Shown here in pieces: positions 22,983 through 34,995 of a stretch of 64,000 nt of DNA (the first letter of the stretch is position 1; the number at the start of each line of letters is the position of its first letter). A program made the translations under genes and the position numbers. The notes under the pieces are model-generated. The model was not told where the DNA came from and did not search any database. It saw nothing but the letters and a program-made list of their open reading frames with translations. Source of the stretch: Cucumis sativus (Eukaryota; Streptophyta; Magnoliopsida; Cucurbitales; Cucurbitaceae). The DNA is taken from NCBI RefSeq assembly GCF_000004075.3, contig NC_026659.2, forward strand, positions 2,232,001 through 2,296,000, given 5' to 3'.

Positions 22983-24207
22983 CTAAAGCATCATCATCCC
23001 AAGGACGGCAACCACCAGTGCAACGAACCCAAACTGGGCGGAAACAACAGCTTTGGTGGCGGCAGATGGGGGAGGAGGGGCGGTTCCACCAGGAAGTGGG
23101 GAATTGGCCGGACCCATATCCATGACATTAATGACCAGCTTCTGGCCCTGTCCACAGTGGCCTTCTTTTCCACAAATGTACCATTTCTTTCCAGGCTTCG
23201 CTAGCACAATGACGTCGCTTCCGGAGGTTAATGCATTTTGGCCGTCCTTTGGTAATGTGCAATTCTGGAAATCACTTCCGTTCACCTTGAACACGTTGTG
23301 GTCTCCGGGTGGGTAATTGAAAACTGATCCCAATAACAAAAGATCAACAAAATTATGTTATATATTATGAATTATATAATATTGCAAAACTCTATATTTC
23401 CCCTTATCCAAATATTGCGAACTCTATATATATTTCCAATAAAAATGTGAATTACGTTATATAATATTACAATTGAAAATTTAGTAAAAAATGTTTATGT
23501 GTTAATTAATAATACTTTATTATAACTGCAAATACTTTTATGGTTGATAATTAAATAGTGTATTAAATATCACTGCATAAAAATTAGAATCCAATTATAT
23601 TCTTAAATATGTGTATACTAAACAAATATCTAAAAATATGAAATATAATAATTATGTTTTAGTTTTTGCTATCTAATTTTTATTTTAAGTCTATAAATAT
23701 AACAATTTAAAACCTATCTGTTTATGAAAAATCGAATGTCATCTTGAGTGCATTGCACCATCTTTTTGCAGCCTATATGTACCTAAATATACTTATTATC
23801 AAATTTTCTACCTATATATACTTATTATGGCGAAAAACTTATTTTTCTTCTTGTTTTATAGTGTGTTTTAGTGTTTTGACTGTTGTATGATATATATTTC
23901 GTATTTTATTATAAAACCATGTTAGACCATTAGACAAAAATAAATAAATTATAAAGGAGGTCATCTTTATAATATTTTAATTAACACATTTAAGAAAAAC
24001 ACGAATGGCATAATGAGTTGAATAAAACGACTTACTAAGCATATCGCCGACGTTGAACATTTTTCCTTGAGCCCACAAGGTATAGTTGACATTGATGCTC
24101 CAACCAGCATCATCTCCGACGGTGTAATTGGTGGCCAGAGCCGAAGGCGCATACATGACAACCGCCATTGAGAGAAGGACGAAGAGATGAGAGGTGGAGA
24201 TGGCCAT
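22983..24207 (-). CDS. Phytocyanin, stellacyanin-type (copy a)
   Basis: Exons 24207-24036 and 23323-22983 encode 170 residues. The intron is phase 1 (donor GTAAGT), at the family's conserved place after GDML. A signal peptide of about 25 residues (cleavage near ALA-TNY) precedes a plastocyanin-like domain. The type-1 copper ligands are all present: His66, Cys108, His113 and Gln118 in the axial place, with a disulfide Cys79-Cys114. Gln instead of Met marks it as stellacyanin-like. A short Pro/Ser linker leads to a hydrophobic C-terminal tail ([16 protein letters not shown]), the usual GPI-attachment signal. It is expected at the outer face of the plasma membrane, probably in electron transfer or cell-wall redox. 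A TATA box at 24304-24311 fits. Confidence 0.94.
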
Positions 24208-24303
24208 TTTGGAAAAGGAAGGCTTTGAGATGTGTAGTAGTATTAAGTAGTTAATTTGATATATGAGGGGTGAGATGGAAAAATGAGGATTGTGTTGGGT
24301 TGG

Positions 24304-24311
24304 TATTTATA
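24304..24311 (-). promoter_or_regulatory. TATA box of phytocyanin copy a
   Basis: Minus strand CTATAAATACC, about 100 bases before the ATG at 24207. Confidence 0.5.
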
Positions 24312-26194
24312 GATATTAGATATATATGTGTTTGTTTGAATGGGGTTGGTGTAGGGGGCCGGCCATGGGCGGCCGGCTGTGGGGTGCCGAATGGGGGCTG
24401 AAGGATACAAGAGGATGGGTATGGTTGGGGACTTTGACAGCTTGTGGAGAAAAGCCAGCGCAATATGGCAAATGCTTAGAAACTTTCATGTGGAGATGTT
24501 TACAATGGCAATATATATTGTTTAGAGCTAGCTAATTGTGTGTCTTTGTTGTTGTGTGAGAATGCCTTGTTTCAAACACTTGGATTTCTACGAGTTTATT
24601 CCTTTCTTTTCCTTAATAAAAATAATAATATAAAATGTTTATGACTAGATTATAAACTGCACTTGTTATATTGATTTTATTTTTTTTAATTAATTAGTGA
24701 AGGAAATTTCTTGAATACGTTAGCGGGTACGTTTTGAATGATTATATTAATTAAACAAGCTATTACTGTTTCGAGGGTGCACTGTATAAACTATTTAACC
24801 CCAAATGTATCCATGACTTATGATTTTTTGGTAGTATTCGGTTACCACTTTGCATATTAGTAAATCACAAGTAGTTTTTACTTTTTAGCCTTTTTGTTTA
24901 TTTCTATGATATAGTGGTTTTAAAATTGGAAGAAGTAGTTTAATTTAAAAAACACAAAAACATAAATAACTTTAGGGTTTAGGGTTAGGATGAATTTATT
25001 GAAGTTTGTGTTTTCTATTATGAAAATCCAAGGCTAGTTAACTATTTTCTATACAAAAAAAGAAAAGTAAAAAGTTATATATGGCTAACTATATATGAGA
25101 GTTTTTACTCAACCAAACTATTTCTACATGCATTAGGTTTCTAGAGTCCTATTGAATGCTTTTTAGTTTGGGTTGGACACATTTTAATTATACTGCCTAT
25201 TTCACATTTGTAGACTAAGCTTTGGATATTTCAAAGACGAAATTTTGGCATTTTGTAGCTTCATGTTTTACATATTTTTTTAAAAAACGAGATGCCAAAT
25301 TCCACCTTTAATTTATATAATAAAGATCAACCCAAAATGTAGGTACATGGAAAAAGAAAAGACTAGAGAAACGAGGAAAATCTCAATGTTGAATGATAGA
25401 AAGCTCAATCATAATGGGTGAGCCAAATAGTACTTTAAATATACATCTAATTTGCTAAGCTATCTACATAAATTGATGGTGTTATTGTTATGTTATTATT
25501 TTCCTTCTTTTTCGTCATACTATTCTTGTATGCGTCTATTGTATAGTTGTGAATTTGTGATCTTGCTCCACTTCAATCACATTCCTTATATATTTTACAT
25601 TATCAACTAAACCTGTAAAATTAATATATAGAATGACACACCTATATAATGTTCAAGTTTATACCAATAACTTATTTGATGTATCAATTCAAATATATAT
25701 AACTTAAACGAGTATTTTTTTTAAAGAATGATTATGTGCAGTCTAGGTTGCATCTCACGGTCTCAACTTAAAAATTAAAAAAAAAAAAGTATAGAATGGA
25801 TCTTTATTATTAAATCAATTACTGTTTTTTATCATTTTATGTTCATATAATCATTGGATTTTTATTTTATGTTTGATAAGAGTTTCACCTATTCATATTT
25901 TTTAAAATCATTACATTGCATTATTGGAATGCCAAAATTTGTTATTTACGTATTCGTGGTCTTTATTGTAATTTGTGTATATGATCCAAAGGTTTTGAGA
26001 AAACCACCATAGATAAGCTAGCTATAAGACACTGTATATTTGTATAAATCTGTTTGTTTGATTCTCTGCTATTTTATGTTTTTTCTTATTCTATATTTTG
26101 TCATTTTTCATACCCAGAATAATAAAAAGAAAGTTATGCACATTTATTTATAATTCTTAAATTATTTTTCAAATGATTGAAAAAGGTTCAAGTA

Positions 26195-26225
<31 letters not shown>

Positions 26226-26294
26226 CAAATCATACATAAAAGTAAAAGCTTGGTAAAAGTGAATAATGATGTTCAAAATATGAATCCATGATGA
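24312..26294. other. Spacer between phytocyanins a and b
   Basis: AT-rich with no gene seen. A GC-rich palindromic patch at about 24358-24378 (GGCCGGCCATGGGCGGCCGG) lies upstream of copy a. An (AT)n run lies at 26195-26220. Confidence 0.4.
26195..26220. repeat. (AT)n microsatellite
   Basis: About 13 perfect AT units, 75 bases beyond the stop codon of phytocyanin copy b. Confidence 0.9.
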
Positions 26295-28144
26295 TCATAT
26301 CATAATCCCAGCAAGAACGCTAACCGCCATCGCCAAAAAACCAAGATGGCCCGAAACAGCGAATTTCACGGCAGCTGATGGCGGCGGAGCAACAGGAGTG
26401 GGGCTCGGAGTAGCTGGCGATACCGATGGTGGAATGTTTTGGGTTGGCATTGGAGCAATTGGCAAATGTGGGGCAGTTTGGTTCTGACCGGGCGATTGTA
26501 CCGAAGGAGGAGAGGCTGGAGGTAGCGATGGCGGCTGAGCTGGGACAATCACTGGAACAGACGATGACGGTGGAGGAGGCGGTACAGCAACTGGTGGCAC
26601 TGGAGGAGTTTGTATGGCGGAGGGTGGCGCTGGAGGAGCCTCTCCGGGGGTGGCTGGCGCGGTGTCCACTGAAAGGACAAGCTTCTGGCCGGAGTTACAG
26701 TGGTGGGGAATGGAGCAAATGAACCATTTGGTTCCAGGAGTAGTCAATGTAATGACGTCGTTTCCGCTAACCAACGGTGGTTGGTCTTTAGGCGCAGCGC
26801 ATTGTGAAAACGACGAGACGTCGACGTTTAATACGTTGTGCTTCCCTTTCTCATACTTGAATACTACAACAAAAATTAAAAAATTTCACATAAAAATATG
26901 CACACTCAAAATAAAATTTTATTATTATTTGCACATGAATGAATTAGAACCCTAAACTTTTACCATTTTCAAATGTATGAAAGGACCTCTTGAATACAGC
27001 TTTGAAAGTGAATGATCTATTAGATGCTTAATTATTATTATTATTATTATTATTACTTTTTGTTAGAAAATCACTGTGGTTTTTCAAATTTTAAAGTTTA
27101 TTTAATTTTAGTTTATATTTTTTTATGGTCTAATTATCTTCAAAATGCTAGTTTATATATACTTGAGCTTTTAAAAAAAAGTTATTATCTAATTAGCATT
27201 TTTACTTTAAAACTTAAAAATATACCAACGTATTATATTTATTTGCGTGAAACTTATTGTTATTCTTGAACCAATTTTGATAGAATAATTAACATTAAGG
27301 ACTACATTCAAGACTTAGTATATGTTTTATTTTTTATTTTTTAATTCAGGATCAAAACAATACAACTAAAACTTTAATTTAACCCCTCTTTTAAGTTTCA
27401 ACTTACAATGTCATTATATTGATGTTAAGTAATATTTAGGCTCTGATTGGTAGCACGTTGGTCTTGAAAATTATTCCTTATTTTTTCTAACAAATTTTTA
27501 CAATAATTTTTATATATTTCTTGAGACAATCTTTGAGTTATTCTTAACCAACCAAAACTTCAAAAATCTGTATAGTTTTTTAATAATTAATCATGTTAAG
27601 TTTCAAAAGTTAGCTTAAAATTTGAGAACAAGTTGTAAAAACTGGACTACATAACACAACAAAGAAATTGTTGTTTTGGGCAATAATTAAGAAAAATATT
27701 TAGATGCATCCCACTTTTATCTATGATATCAAGTTGCTATATGAACAATTTTTTTAGGAAAGCAAAATTAAATTCATAACTTGCCATACGTATTCATTCA
27801 ACAAAATTTTGAGGTTGGAGATTTAGATCTCTTATTTCTCCACTTGTTTTTTTCTTTTTCCTTTAAAGATGCGGAGCATGAGTCGATAAGTGCACTGGAT
27901 CATCCTAATCACATGAGGTTTACGCCTCAATTTCGATTGTTGTAAAAAAAAAGTGAAAAACAACTTAGCAAAAGAGTTTACCAAGATTATCGCCAACAAA
28001 GAAGGTTTTGTCACTGGTCCAAGAGAAGTAATCGACTCCAAGGTTCCAACCACTCTTATCTCCGACTGTATAGTTGGTTCCTGCCAAAACTCGAGGAACA
28101 AAAAATGTCACGAAGAGAAGGAAGAGATGAGAGTAGTTAGCCAT
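26295..28144 (-). CDS. Phytocyanin with long proline-rich arabinogalactan-like region (copy b)
   Basis: Exons 28144-27982 and 26863-26295 encode 243 residues, with a phase-1 intron of 1118 bp. I chose MANYSHLFLL as start because a TATAA at 28188-28194 lies 44 bases upstream; an in-frame ATG at about 28171 (MALHKW) would sit near the expected start of transcription. Signal peptide is about 21 residues. The copper site is His63, Cys104, His109, Gln114, with disulfide Cys76-Cys110. About 100 Pro/Ala/Ser/Thr-rich residues follow (APPAPPS, PPPPPSSS, SPATPSPTP), typical of hydroxyproline-O-glycosylated arabinogalactan proteins, and then a hydrophobic GPI signal. It is a chimeric AGP (ENOD-like or stellacyanin-like), expected to be anchored outside the plasma membrane. 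The domain is fully ligand-bearing, unlike true early nodulin-like proteins. Confidence 0.92.
27030..27055. repeat. (TTA)n microsatellite in the intron of phytocyanin b
   Basis: Eight to nine ATT units in the intron. Confidence 0.85.
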
Positions 28145-28187
28145 TTTGAGAAACCACTTGTGTAAGGCCATTTTGGTGAATTGGTAC

Positions 28188-28194
28188 TTATAAA
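28188..28194 (-). promoter_or_regulatory. TATA box of phytocyanin copy b
   Basis: Minus strand CCTTTATAAGTACC, 44 bases before the chosen ATG at 28144. It favours that start over the upstream in-frame ATG. Confidence 0.5.
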
Positions 28195-29448
28195 GGCTAT
28201 TTGTTGAGCCCAATCCGGCCATGGACTGCGACAATAAATAAAAATGAATTTTGGTTTTGGACTGGTTACATGAGATAATTAAGGCCAGCTTATTAAAAAA
28301 GTGTTTTTAACTTTATTGAAGCTTGTTTTGGTTGTAATAAATTAGGCTTATAATATGGAAACAAGGTTTATATTATAAGGTTTTTTTACGTGGCATCATA
28401 TGTGTGTTTAACTAAGAATGTTAATATTTTGTTATGTATTATGCCAACCATGGTCCAGCTACTGTACCTCTTGATCATCGATGGAAGATTTGAGATTTTG
28501 CTATCTCATACAAACTGAGGGGAAAAACAAAATCAAAATTTACCTGAACTCGACAAAAAAAAAAAAAGTGTATGCATTAATTTTTACGTCTTTAACAAAA
28601 ACAAAGTGTAATTCATTCATTCCAATAAGGAAAAAAAAGTTGTGCGAATTAAATTAAAGTTTAAAGTAAAAATTAAACTTTTTTTTTTTTTTTTGCATTA
28701 ACAGTTTACATATATTCTTCCCTTGCATTTGCAATGTCGTCACATAGTCAAAAGAAAAATGTTAATTCATTAATTAAATTTGATGCCTTTTAGTTAGGCT
28801 AATTGAGGAGACATGCTTGTTCTCGTTGAGATATAGAGCTTAGTTAGATTTGTCACTTTAACGTCGGAAATTAGTTTGAGGTGTAAGATTGGGAGAGTCG
28901 CTTGGATTTATTGTTATATATTTTATTTTGACGCAAACGTAATCAATTATGTGGTCATGGAGGCGGAGCTAGTTACTATGCGATGTTCCCAGGTGCTTAG
29001 TCAAGTTGTGTAGTTGAAGATGTTTTTCTTTATTATTTTAAGTAGCGTAGAGCTTCTTTTTTTGGGACTGATATATATATCTCTTCACCATTAATACTCT
29101 TTTCAGAAAAGTAGCGTAGGATTCGGGACTTGAGAGGGCTCTTCTCCTCAGAAACTATTTCTTTGAGTCGTCTGTTTTTTTTTCTCTTAACTTTCTTCAT
29201 TGTGTAAGTCAATTTATACTTCATGCAATTCAATATACCTTCAGAAAAATCAACAGAGTACTAATTACATAAATATTAATATCAAAACAAAATTGATCAG
29301 TTACCACAATTATAATAATTTATTGTTTTCCAACCTCTCCCCTAAACACACTGGAAATAAATATAAAAGAGAAACAAGCAATCTCAAACGCAAATGAAAA
29401 TAAAACAAGAGAGTGAAGTTAAAAAAATATATATATCAAGAGCTTTGA
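28195..29448. other. Spacer between phytocyanins b and c
   Basis: Mostly AT-rich. The part at about 28780-29200 is less AT-biased and repeats GTAGCGTAG at about 29041 and 29111. I do not recognise it. Confidence 0.35.
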
Positions 29449-30564
29449 TCATAATATCCCAGCGAGCAGAATAGTAAACACCATCAGGAAGACGGAAACA
29501 GCCGCTTTTGTGGCGGTTGATGGTGCGGGTGGGGGTGCATTGGTTGAGTTGGTCGGAAGGGAGGCTGGCGGTGTTGGAAGAAGCCGTGGTGATGGAGACG
29601 GAGAAGGAACACCAGCTCCTTTGTCCAGCACTGTAATGGCGAGCCTTTGTCCGGCAGTACAGTGGAAGCCGATACCGCAGATATACCATTTTTTTCCTGC
29701 TGATTTCAACTGAATTCGGTCACTTCCGGTCGTTAACGGTGGAACGTTGGCCGGCGGAGTGCACTCTTTGAAGGCTGTGCCGTTAACTTTGAATACGTTG
29801 TGCCTCTCTTGCTGGTAGTTGAATACTGCCGGTTGAAACCATAAACTCTTAAAAAGGAAGGTAGTGTTTATAAAATCATTTGGTTTTAAACTGCTGAAAA
29901 TTAAGCTTATAAACACAGAGTAACTAATTTCATCTGTTTATTGTTTCAAAAGAGTTGTTTTCAAATACAAAGCTTAAATTTAAAACCAGTAAAAAAGTAG
30001 TTTTTGATTTTAGAAATTGATTAAGACTACACACGTTTATTTAGAAAATTTGAAACGTATAGGTAAAAAATTGTGAGGAAACAAACATAATTTGAAAGAA
30101 AAACAAAAACAAAATAATTACCAAATAATATCTATTAAGTTTATGTTATGGTCAACATAAGTTTAAACAAAAATGTAGTTAAGGTTTATTTTAAAGATAT
30201 AATTAAAAGGTATTATATTGTGAGACTATCCTTTATATAACCGTTTTCAATACAATCCGAGTATTTGGATTTGAAGTACAAACCATGTAGTTACCAACCC
30301 GTAAATTAATTGAATGTTTATGAGTGATTTAAAAACATGGAAGTTATAGAAAAAGCTATTTAATTGTTTTAAGATGATCATATTATTAATTATCTTACTG
30401 AGTGAGTCCCCAACAAAGAAGAGCTTCCCCTGAGCCCAAGCTTGGTAGTCAAAGTTGATGCTCCACCCATGTTCATCTCCAACTACATATTCCTTTCCCA
30501 AAACACAAGGTAGTAAAATGGCCACTATCGCCAACACCTTACAACAACCACTGCGCCACCCCAT
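29449..30564 (-). CDS. Phytocyanin, stellacyanin-type (copy c)
   Basis: Exons 30564-30399 and 29825-29449 encode 180 residues. The phase-1 intron matches those of copies a and b (donor GTAAGA, acceptor GGCAG). Signal peptide is about 23 residues (VLG-KEY). Copper ligands are His64, Cys105, His110 and Gln115, with disulfide Cys77-Cys111. A short Pro/Ser/Thr-rich linker (SPSPSPRLLPTPP) precedes a hydrophobic GPI-type tail ending LLAGIL. The exon 2 frame stays open into the intron on the upstream side, so an intron-retained transcript would not stop at once. Its role is as for copy a. The three genes are a tandem family of one orientation. Confidence 0.93.
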
Positions 30565-33500
30565 TCGCCCGTCGGCAATAGGGTGGATTTTGGTAACATA
30601 TATCTGCTAACAATATGGAGGGGGAATATGTTTTATATGGTTCTATTTTGGTCTGCCATGGCTGTGTACTGTGTTAGTTGCCGGCTGAGCTTAATGAAAA
30701 AGAAGACAATTCGATGTACATTGTTTTGTACGTCTTCATCATTCCAAGGCTATATATATATTAGCTATTACGTTTAAATGACAAGTACTCTTTTGTTTAA
30801 TTTAACCAAATTACGAATTTGTAATGAGTCTATATTCCATTAGTCTAAGCAAAAAATTTCTTATTGATTGAAGCGTGTAGCACAGATTTACTAACTTGTT
30901 TTCCTTTTTCCCTAGTATTTGTTTTTGTCGTTCTTATATGAATCTTTTCAAGGTTGAACAGTATATTTGTGGGTTTTGTTTATGCTTAGGGCATCCCTTA
31001 AAAAAGAGGGTATGTGTTTTAGGATTTTTACAATTGATTAAAACTTATATTTATGGTCTGTTCGTGGACTTTTAACTCTTGAATTTGGTTGATGGAGTTT
31101 TATAATTTAGTAAAATAAATTGGAAAAAATGTTAAAAGTAAAGTTTAAATCTGAGTGTAAAGCAAATTGTATGACAATTGTACCATTAAACAAGCTACTC
31201 TTATCGACATTATTTCAATTAGTTATTTATATATATACGTATGTATATAAATAAAGAGCATAAAATTGAGAGGACTTTGACGAGGGGTGTAAATAATGTT
31301 ATAACAAATTTTGCATTCAATATGAGTAATTAATTGATGCTTAATATAACAAAAATGATAATAAGAAAAGATGAACACTTAATATTGTTTTATTTGATTG
31401 AATAGGTTAGGTAGCGGGTGAAAGTTCACTCACTCCCTTTCAAATGATGTAAAGGATTTTTGAATTTACACACTTCTTGAAAACAATGTTATCTTTATCT
31501 TTTGTTTTTCCTAATTTTTGCTTTTCTTTTATTATATTTTTTTTTGTAAGGTTTTACTTTCAAAATATTTAAATGAAAAAATCCAATATAAAATTAAATC
31601 AATAAATTCTCTCACAAAAACTAAAACAAGGCAACATAAAGAAATGAAAAACCTCCCTACATTTAAGTTCTTTTTTTTTTTTTTTTTAGAAATTGGATAT
31701 CATGGCTATATTGGATAATTTTTCTTGGATGTAGGATATAATATATTCTTTTATCCTTAAAAGTCAAATATAAGCTTGAGAGAGATAAGGTTGAGAAGGT
31801 GAGAGAAGTTAGGAAATAAAAAAGTTAGGCTAGAAAGATACATACATATATACATTAGTGGAAAATAAATTAATTTAGTTTACAATATGTAATTAGGCCG
31901 AGAGACATGCAAGTCATGTAGAGAAAAGTCAAAAGAGGGGATATCAATTTGCCCATGTTAGAGACAAGTTAGGGAGAGATATATATCACACAAACATGTT
32001 TCCAGTTCTAAAAATCAAACTCATCCTTCTACCTTTGTATAGTTGAGATAGATAGATATATTCAATATTTATTATTTTATATTCATAATTTTTTAATTAT
32101 TTGTTACCATGTTTTATTATCTTTTTTATTAAAACTAAAATAATTTAAATATTAAACACATATTATTAAAATAGTTATAATACTTCAAAAAATATTATAC
32201 CGTATAAGACGATAATAATTCACTTCTTTCTTCCAACGTCCTTCAATAGTAGTAGTATCAAACTGAGATGAAATGATGTTAAGGAAGTAGGCCAAAATGC
32301 AATAATAGAAGCATCCCTTTCGATGCCATCGCATAGGCAAAAAATTGGGAGAGAAATTTGGTAATCTCTTTCTCTTGGCCTCAAACATCAACGTCCAAAT
32401 CCTTTCTTTTTGGTTAACCTAAGCTTCACCATCTCCACACTTTTCCCTTTCCCCTAACATTGCGTATACTTTGAGACCCACCACACACTTTCCCAACATA
32501 TATCTTTTTCTTCTTCTTATTTTTCCTCTTTTTTGGGTTCTGATTTTAAATTTTGATCACCATGTATTTCAATTTTTTTTTTTTAATGTTTTGTTTTCTT
32601 TCTTCCTATTATTGATCAATTATTGCATCCTATACCATTTTAATCTCATTTGTCCAACTATAAAAACATATGGTTGAAGAAGGTTATGTGTTCAAATTTT
32701 TTAGTATGTTTTTGTACGAAAATAAAAAAAAAATATACATTTTTAAAACTTCAAAATCTATTGCTGATATTATTTCCTTTAAAATTAGTTTTTCTTAAAA
32801 TTTATTTCTAAGTAAGATCAATTGTCATGAATTGGATTAATTAGTTTTCTTTTAGTCCATTTAACTTAGTCAAAACCCTAAAGAGTATGGAGTGGCCCAC
32901 CAAATTTAGGGTTTGTGGTATTTTATTATAACTACAATATGTTAATCTTTATGATCATTTGATTAACTTTCATAAGTATTCATTACAATATATAGACTAT
33001 CTTTTAAAGATTTGATCAAATATAGTGACTATCAATGAAATTTTATCAGATTATATATATAGGAACTAAGTGGAGGTAAGGAAATGTGAAGAAATATCTT
33101 GTTGTATGTCTTTCGACTTATATGATTCTTCTTAATTCCATCATATATCTGTTATATATAATTAATTGTTGGGAATACAATGAATTATTTTTCCCTTAAA
33201 ATAGTATTAGAATTAAATAAATGTTAAATTAATATGTGTGGCAATTAGATAACACAATGCTGGTTTTTTTAATTGTATATATATAAAAATAATATTATTA
33301 GTACACTTGTATTCAAATCAAAGCTAGGTTCATTTTGTCTCATATAATCAAACTCTTACTCCTTCACAAGCTTTAATTTGCTTTGTATATTTTGATGGTG
33401 GGCTTACTTTTTTAACAAGGTTTAAAATGTTAACGTTAACAAAAAAAAAAAAAACTGTTAACGAATAACTTTTTTAAAAAATTATAAAAAATATATATTT

Positions 33501-34995
33501 AAAATTAGTAAATTAACATGTTTACCTTTCTTTTAGACGAGTTAATATTATTAGTTATATTATAGGAAGTCTAATCCATTTTTTTCTTTTTTAGAAAAAA
33601 AAAATCTATAATTGAACATTAATTAATAAATATTTCAAGAATGTAGCCAGCAGAGTGTCAAGTACAAATTAAGGACCCAATTAAATTATCCAAAGTTTGT
33701 GGTTCAATTTTTTTGTCCCTTACTTGCATAGGATCCATCCCAAATAATCATATTTTTATTAATAAATAAATTAGTATTTTATTATTATTTATTTTAGTTT
33801 TGTCAGAAAAAGAACGGTTCTAATTCTTTCTTTCTTTTTCTTTTTTTCTTCTCTCTTTTTACTCATAAAATTATATAGTTATGGTAAAAAAATTGGCTTC
33901 ATCTCACATGCCAAAATTTAGTGAATACCCAAAAATTAAAGGCCAATCAATTGTGTTGAAAACAACTTGATTCAAATACAAACAAACCCAATTGATTAAA
34001 CAAAAATTATGTTAAACTTATTAGTAGGAAAAGGCAATTAACTAAAGAAAGTTTTTTAAATTGTTAGTCTTTTGATTTTTGAGGTTTGTGTGGTATATTT
34101 AGTGAATTTCAATATTGTATGCCTTTGTTGTATTCTTAGACCATGTTTTTTATGAGCAGTTTTAAAATAATAACAATAGTAAAATTGTATTCGTATTTGT
34201 TGAAAAAGATTTAAAATAAAAATAGGAATATATGGCTGGCTATGCGTTGCCATAATTTGATTGTTTAGACTCTTGTGGTTTGTGATGGAAAAGGAAAGTG
34301 ACAAATTCTTCCAATTTTTGTCTTCAACCCAAATATCTCATTACATCTCTATTAATTTATACATTCTAATTAGTTTAATGGCTTCTTTTAAGAATAATAA
34401 TAATAATAAAACAAACTATTTACAAGAAATCACAAAAATTCATTACTAAATATTACACCTTCTCTTTTGAAAATAATAATTATACATGAGTATTACTTTT
34501 AGTTTTAAATTTTAATTATCAAAATTTGTTAAATAATAAAAACAATAACAATTTAGTTTTGAAATTAAAAGGGACGAAAACAATATTTTAACAAAAAAGA
34601 AATCAAATTTATTAGAGTTTAATGTGTATGTGAGTAATGCTGTATTCTTTCTTATTTTCTTATATGTATATGTTCTAAAGAAATTTCATAAAGGGTATTA
34701 TCGTAAAACAAGAAACCCTTCAAGAAAAAAGAAAAAAAGAACGAAAGAAAGAAAAAAGGGGACAAATTCATCGCCGCCTTAAAGCCCAAAGAATCGGCGC
34801 GGAAAGTACCAATGTAATATAAATTCTTTTATTTTTTAAATTTATTTTCAAATTATTCAATTTTGTCATTTCTGCTCCTCCCCTGCCGCCCGCCGGAATT
34901 TTCCATGTCTATCCGGTGAAAGAACCAACTTCATAATCTCGCCCTTGCCGGTGGCAGTTTCTGTTTGGTTTCCGGTGAATTGAAATGACTCTGCA
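30565..34995. other. 4.4-kb spacer before the ACS-like gene
   Basis: Very AT-rich. I see no gene, RNA gene or bounded transposon. The last 250 bases become C/G-richer (from about 34765) and should include the promoter and leader of the ACS-like gene. Confidence 0.4.

Noticed and set aside
26426-26955. Plus-strand frames opposite phytocyanin b
   Set aside because: They are the antisense of the Pro-rich coding exon, whose composition keeps other frames open.
32185-32391. 68-codon minus-strand frame (MMFEAKRKRLPNF...)
   Set aside because: No recognisable domain, no promoter or splice context; probably chance.
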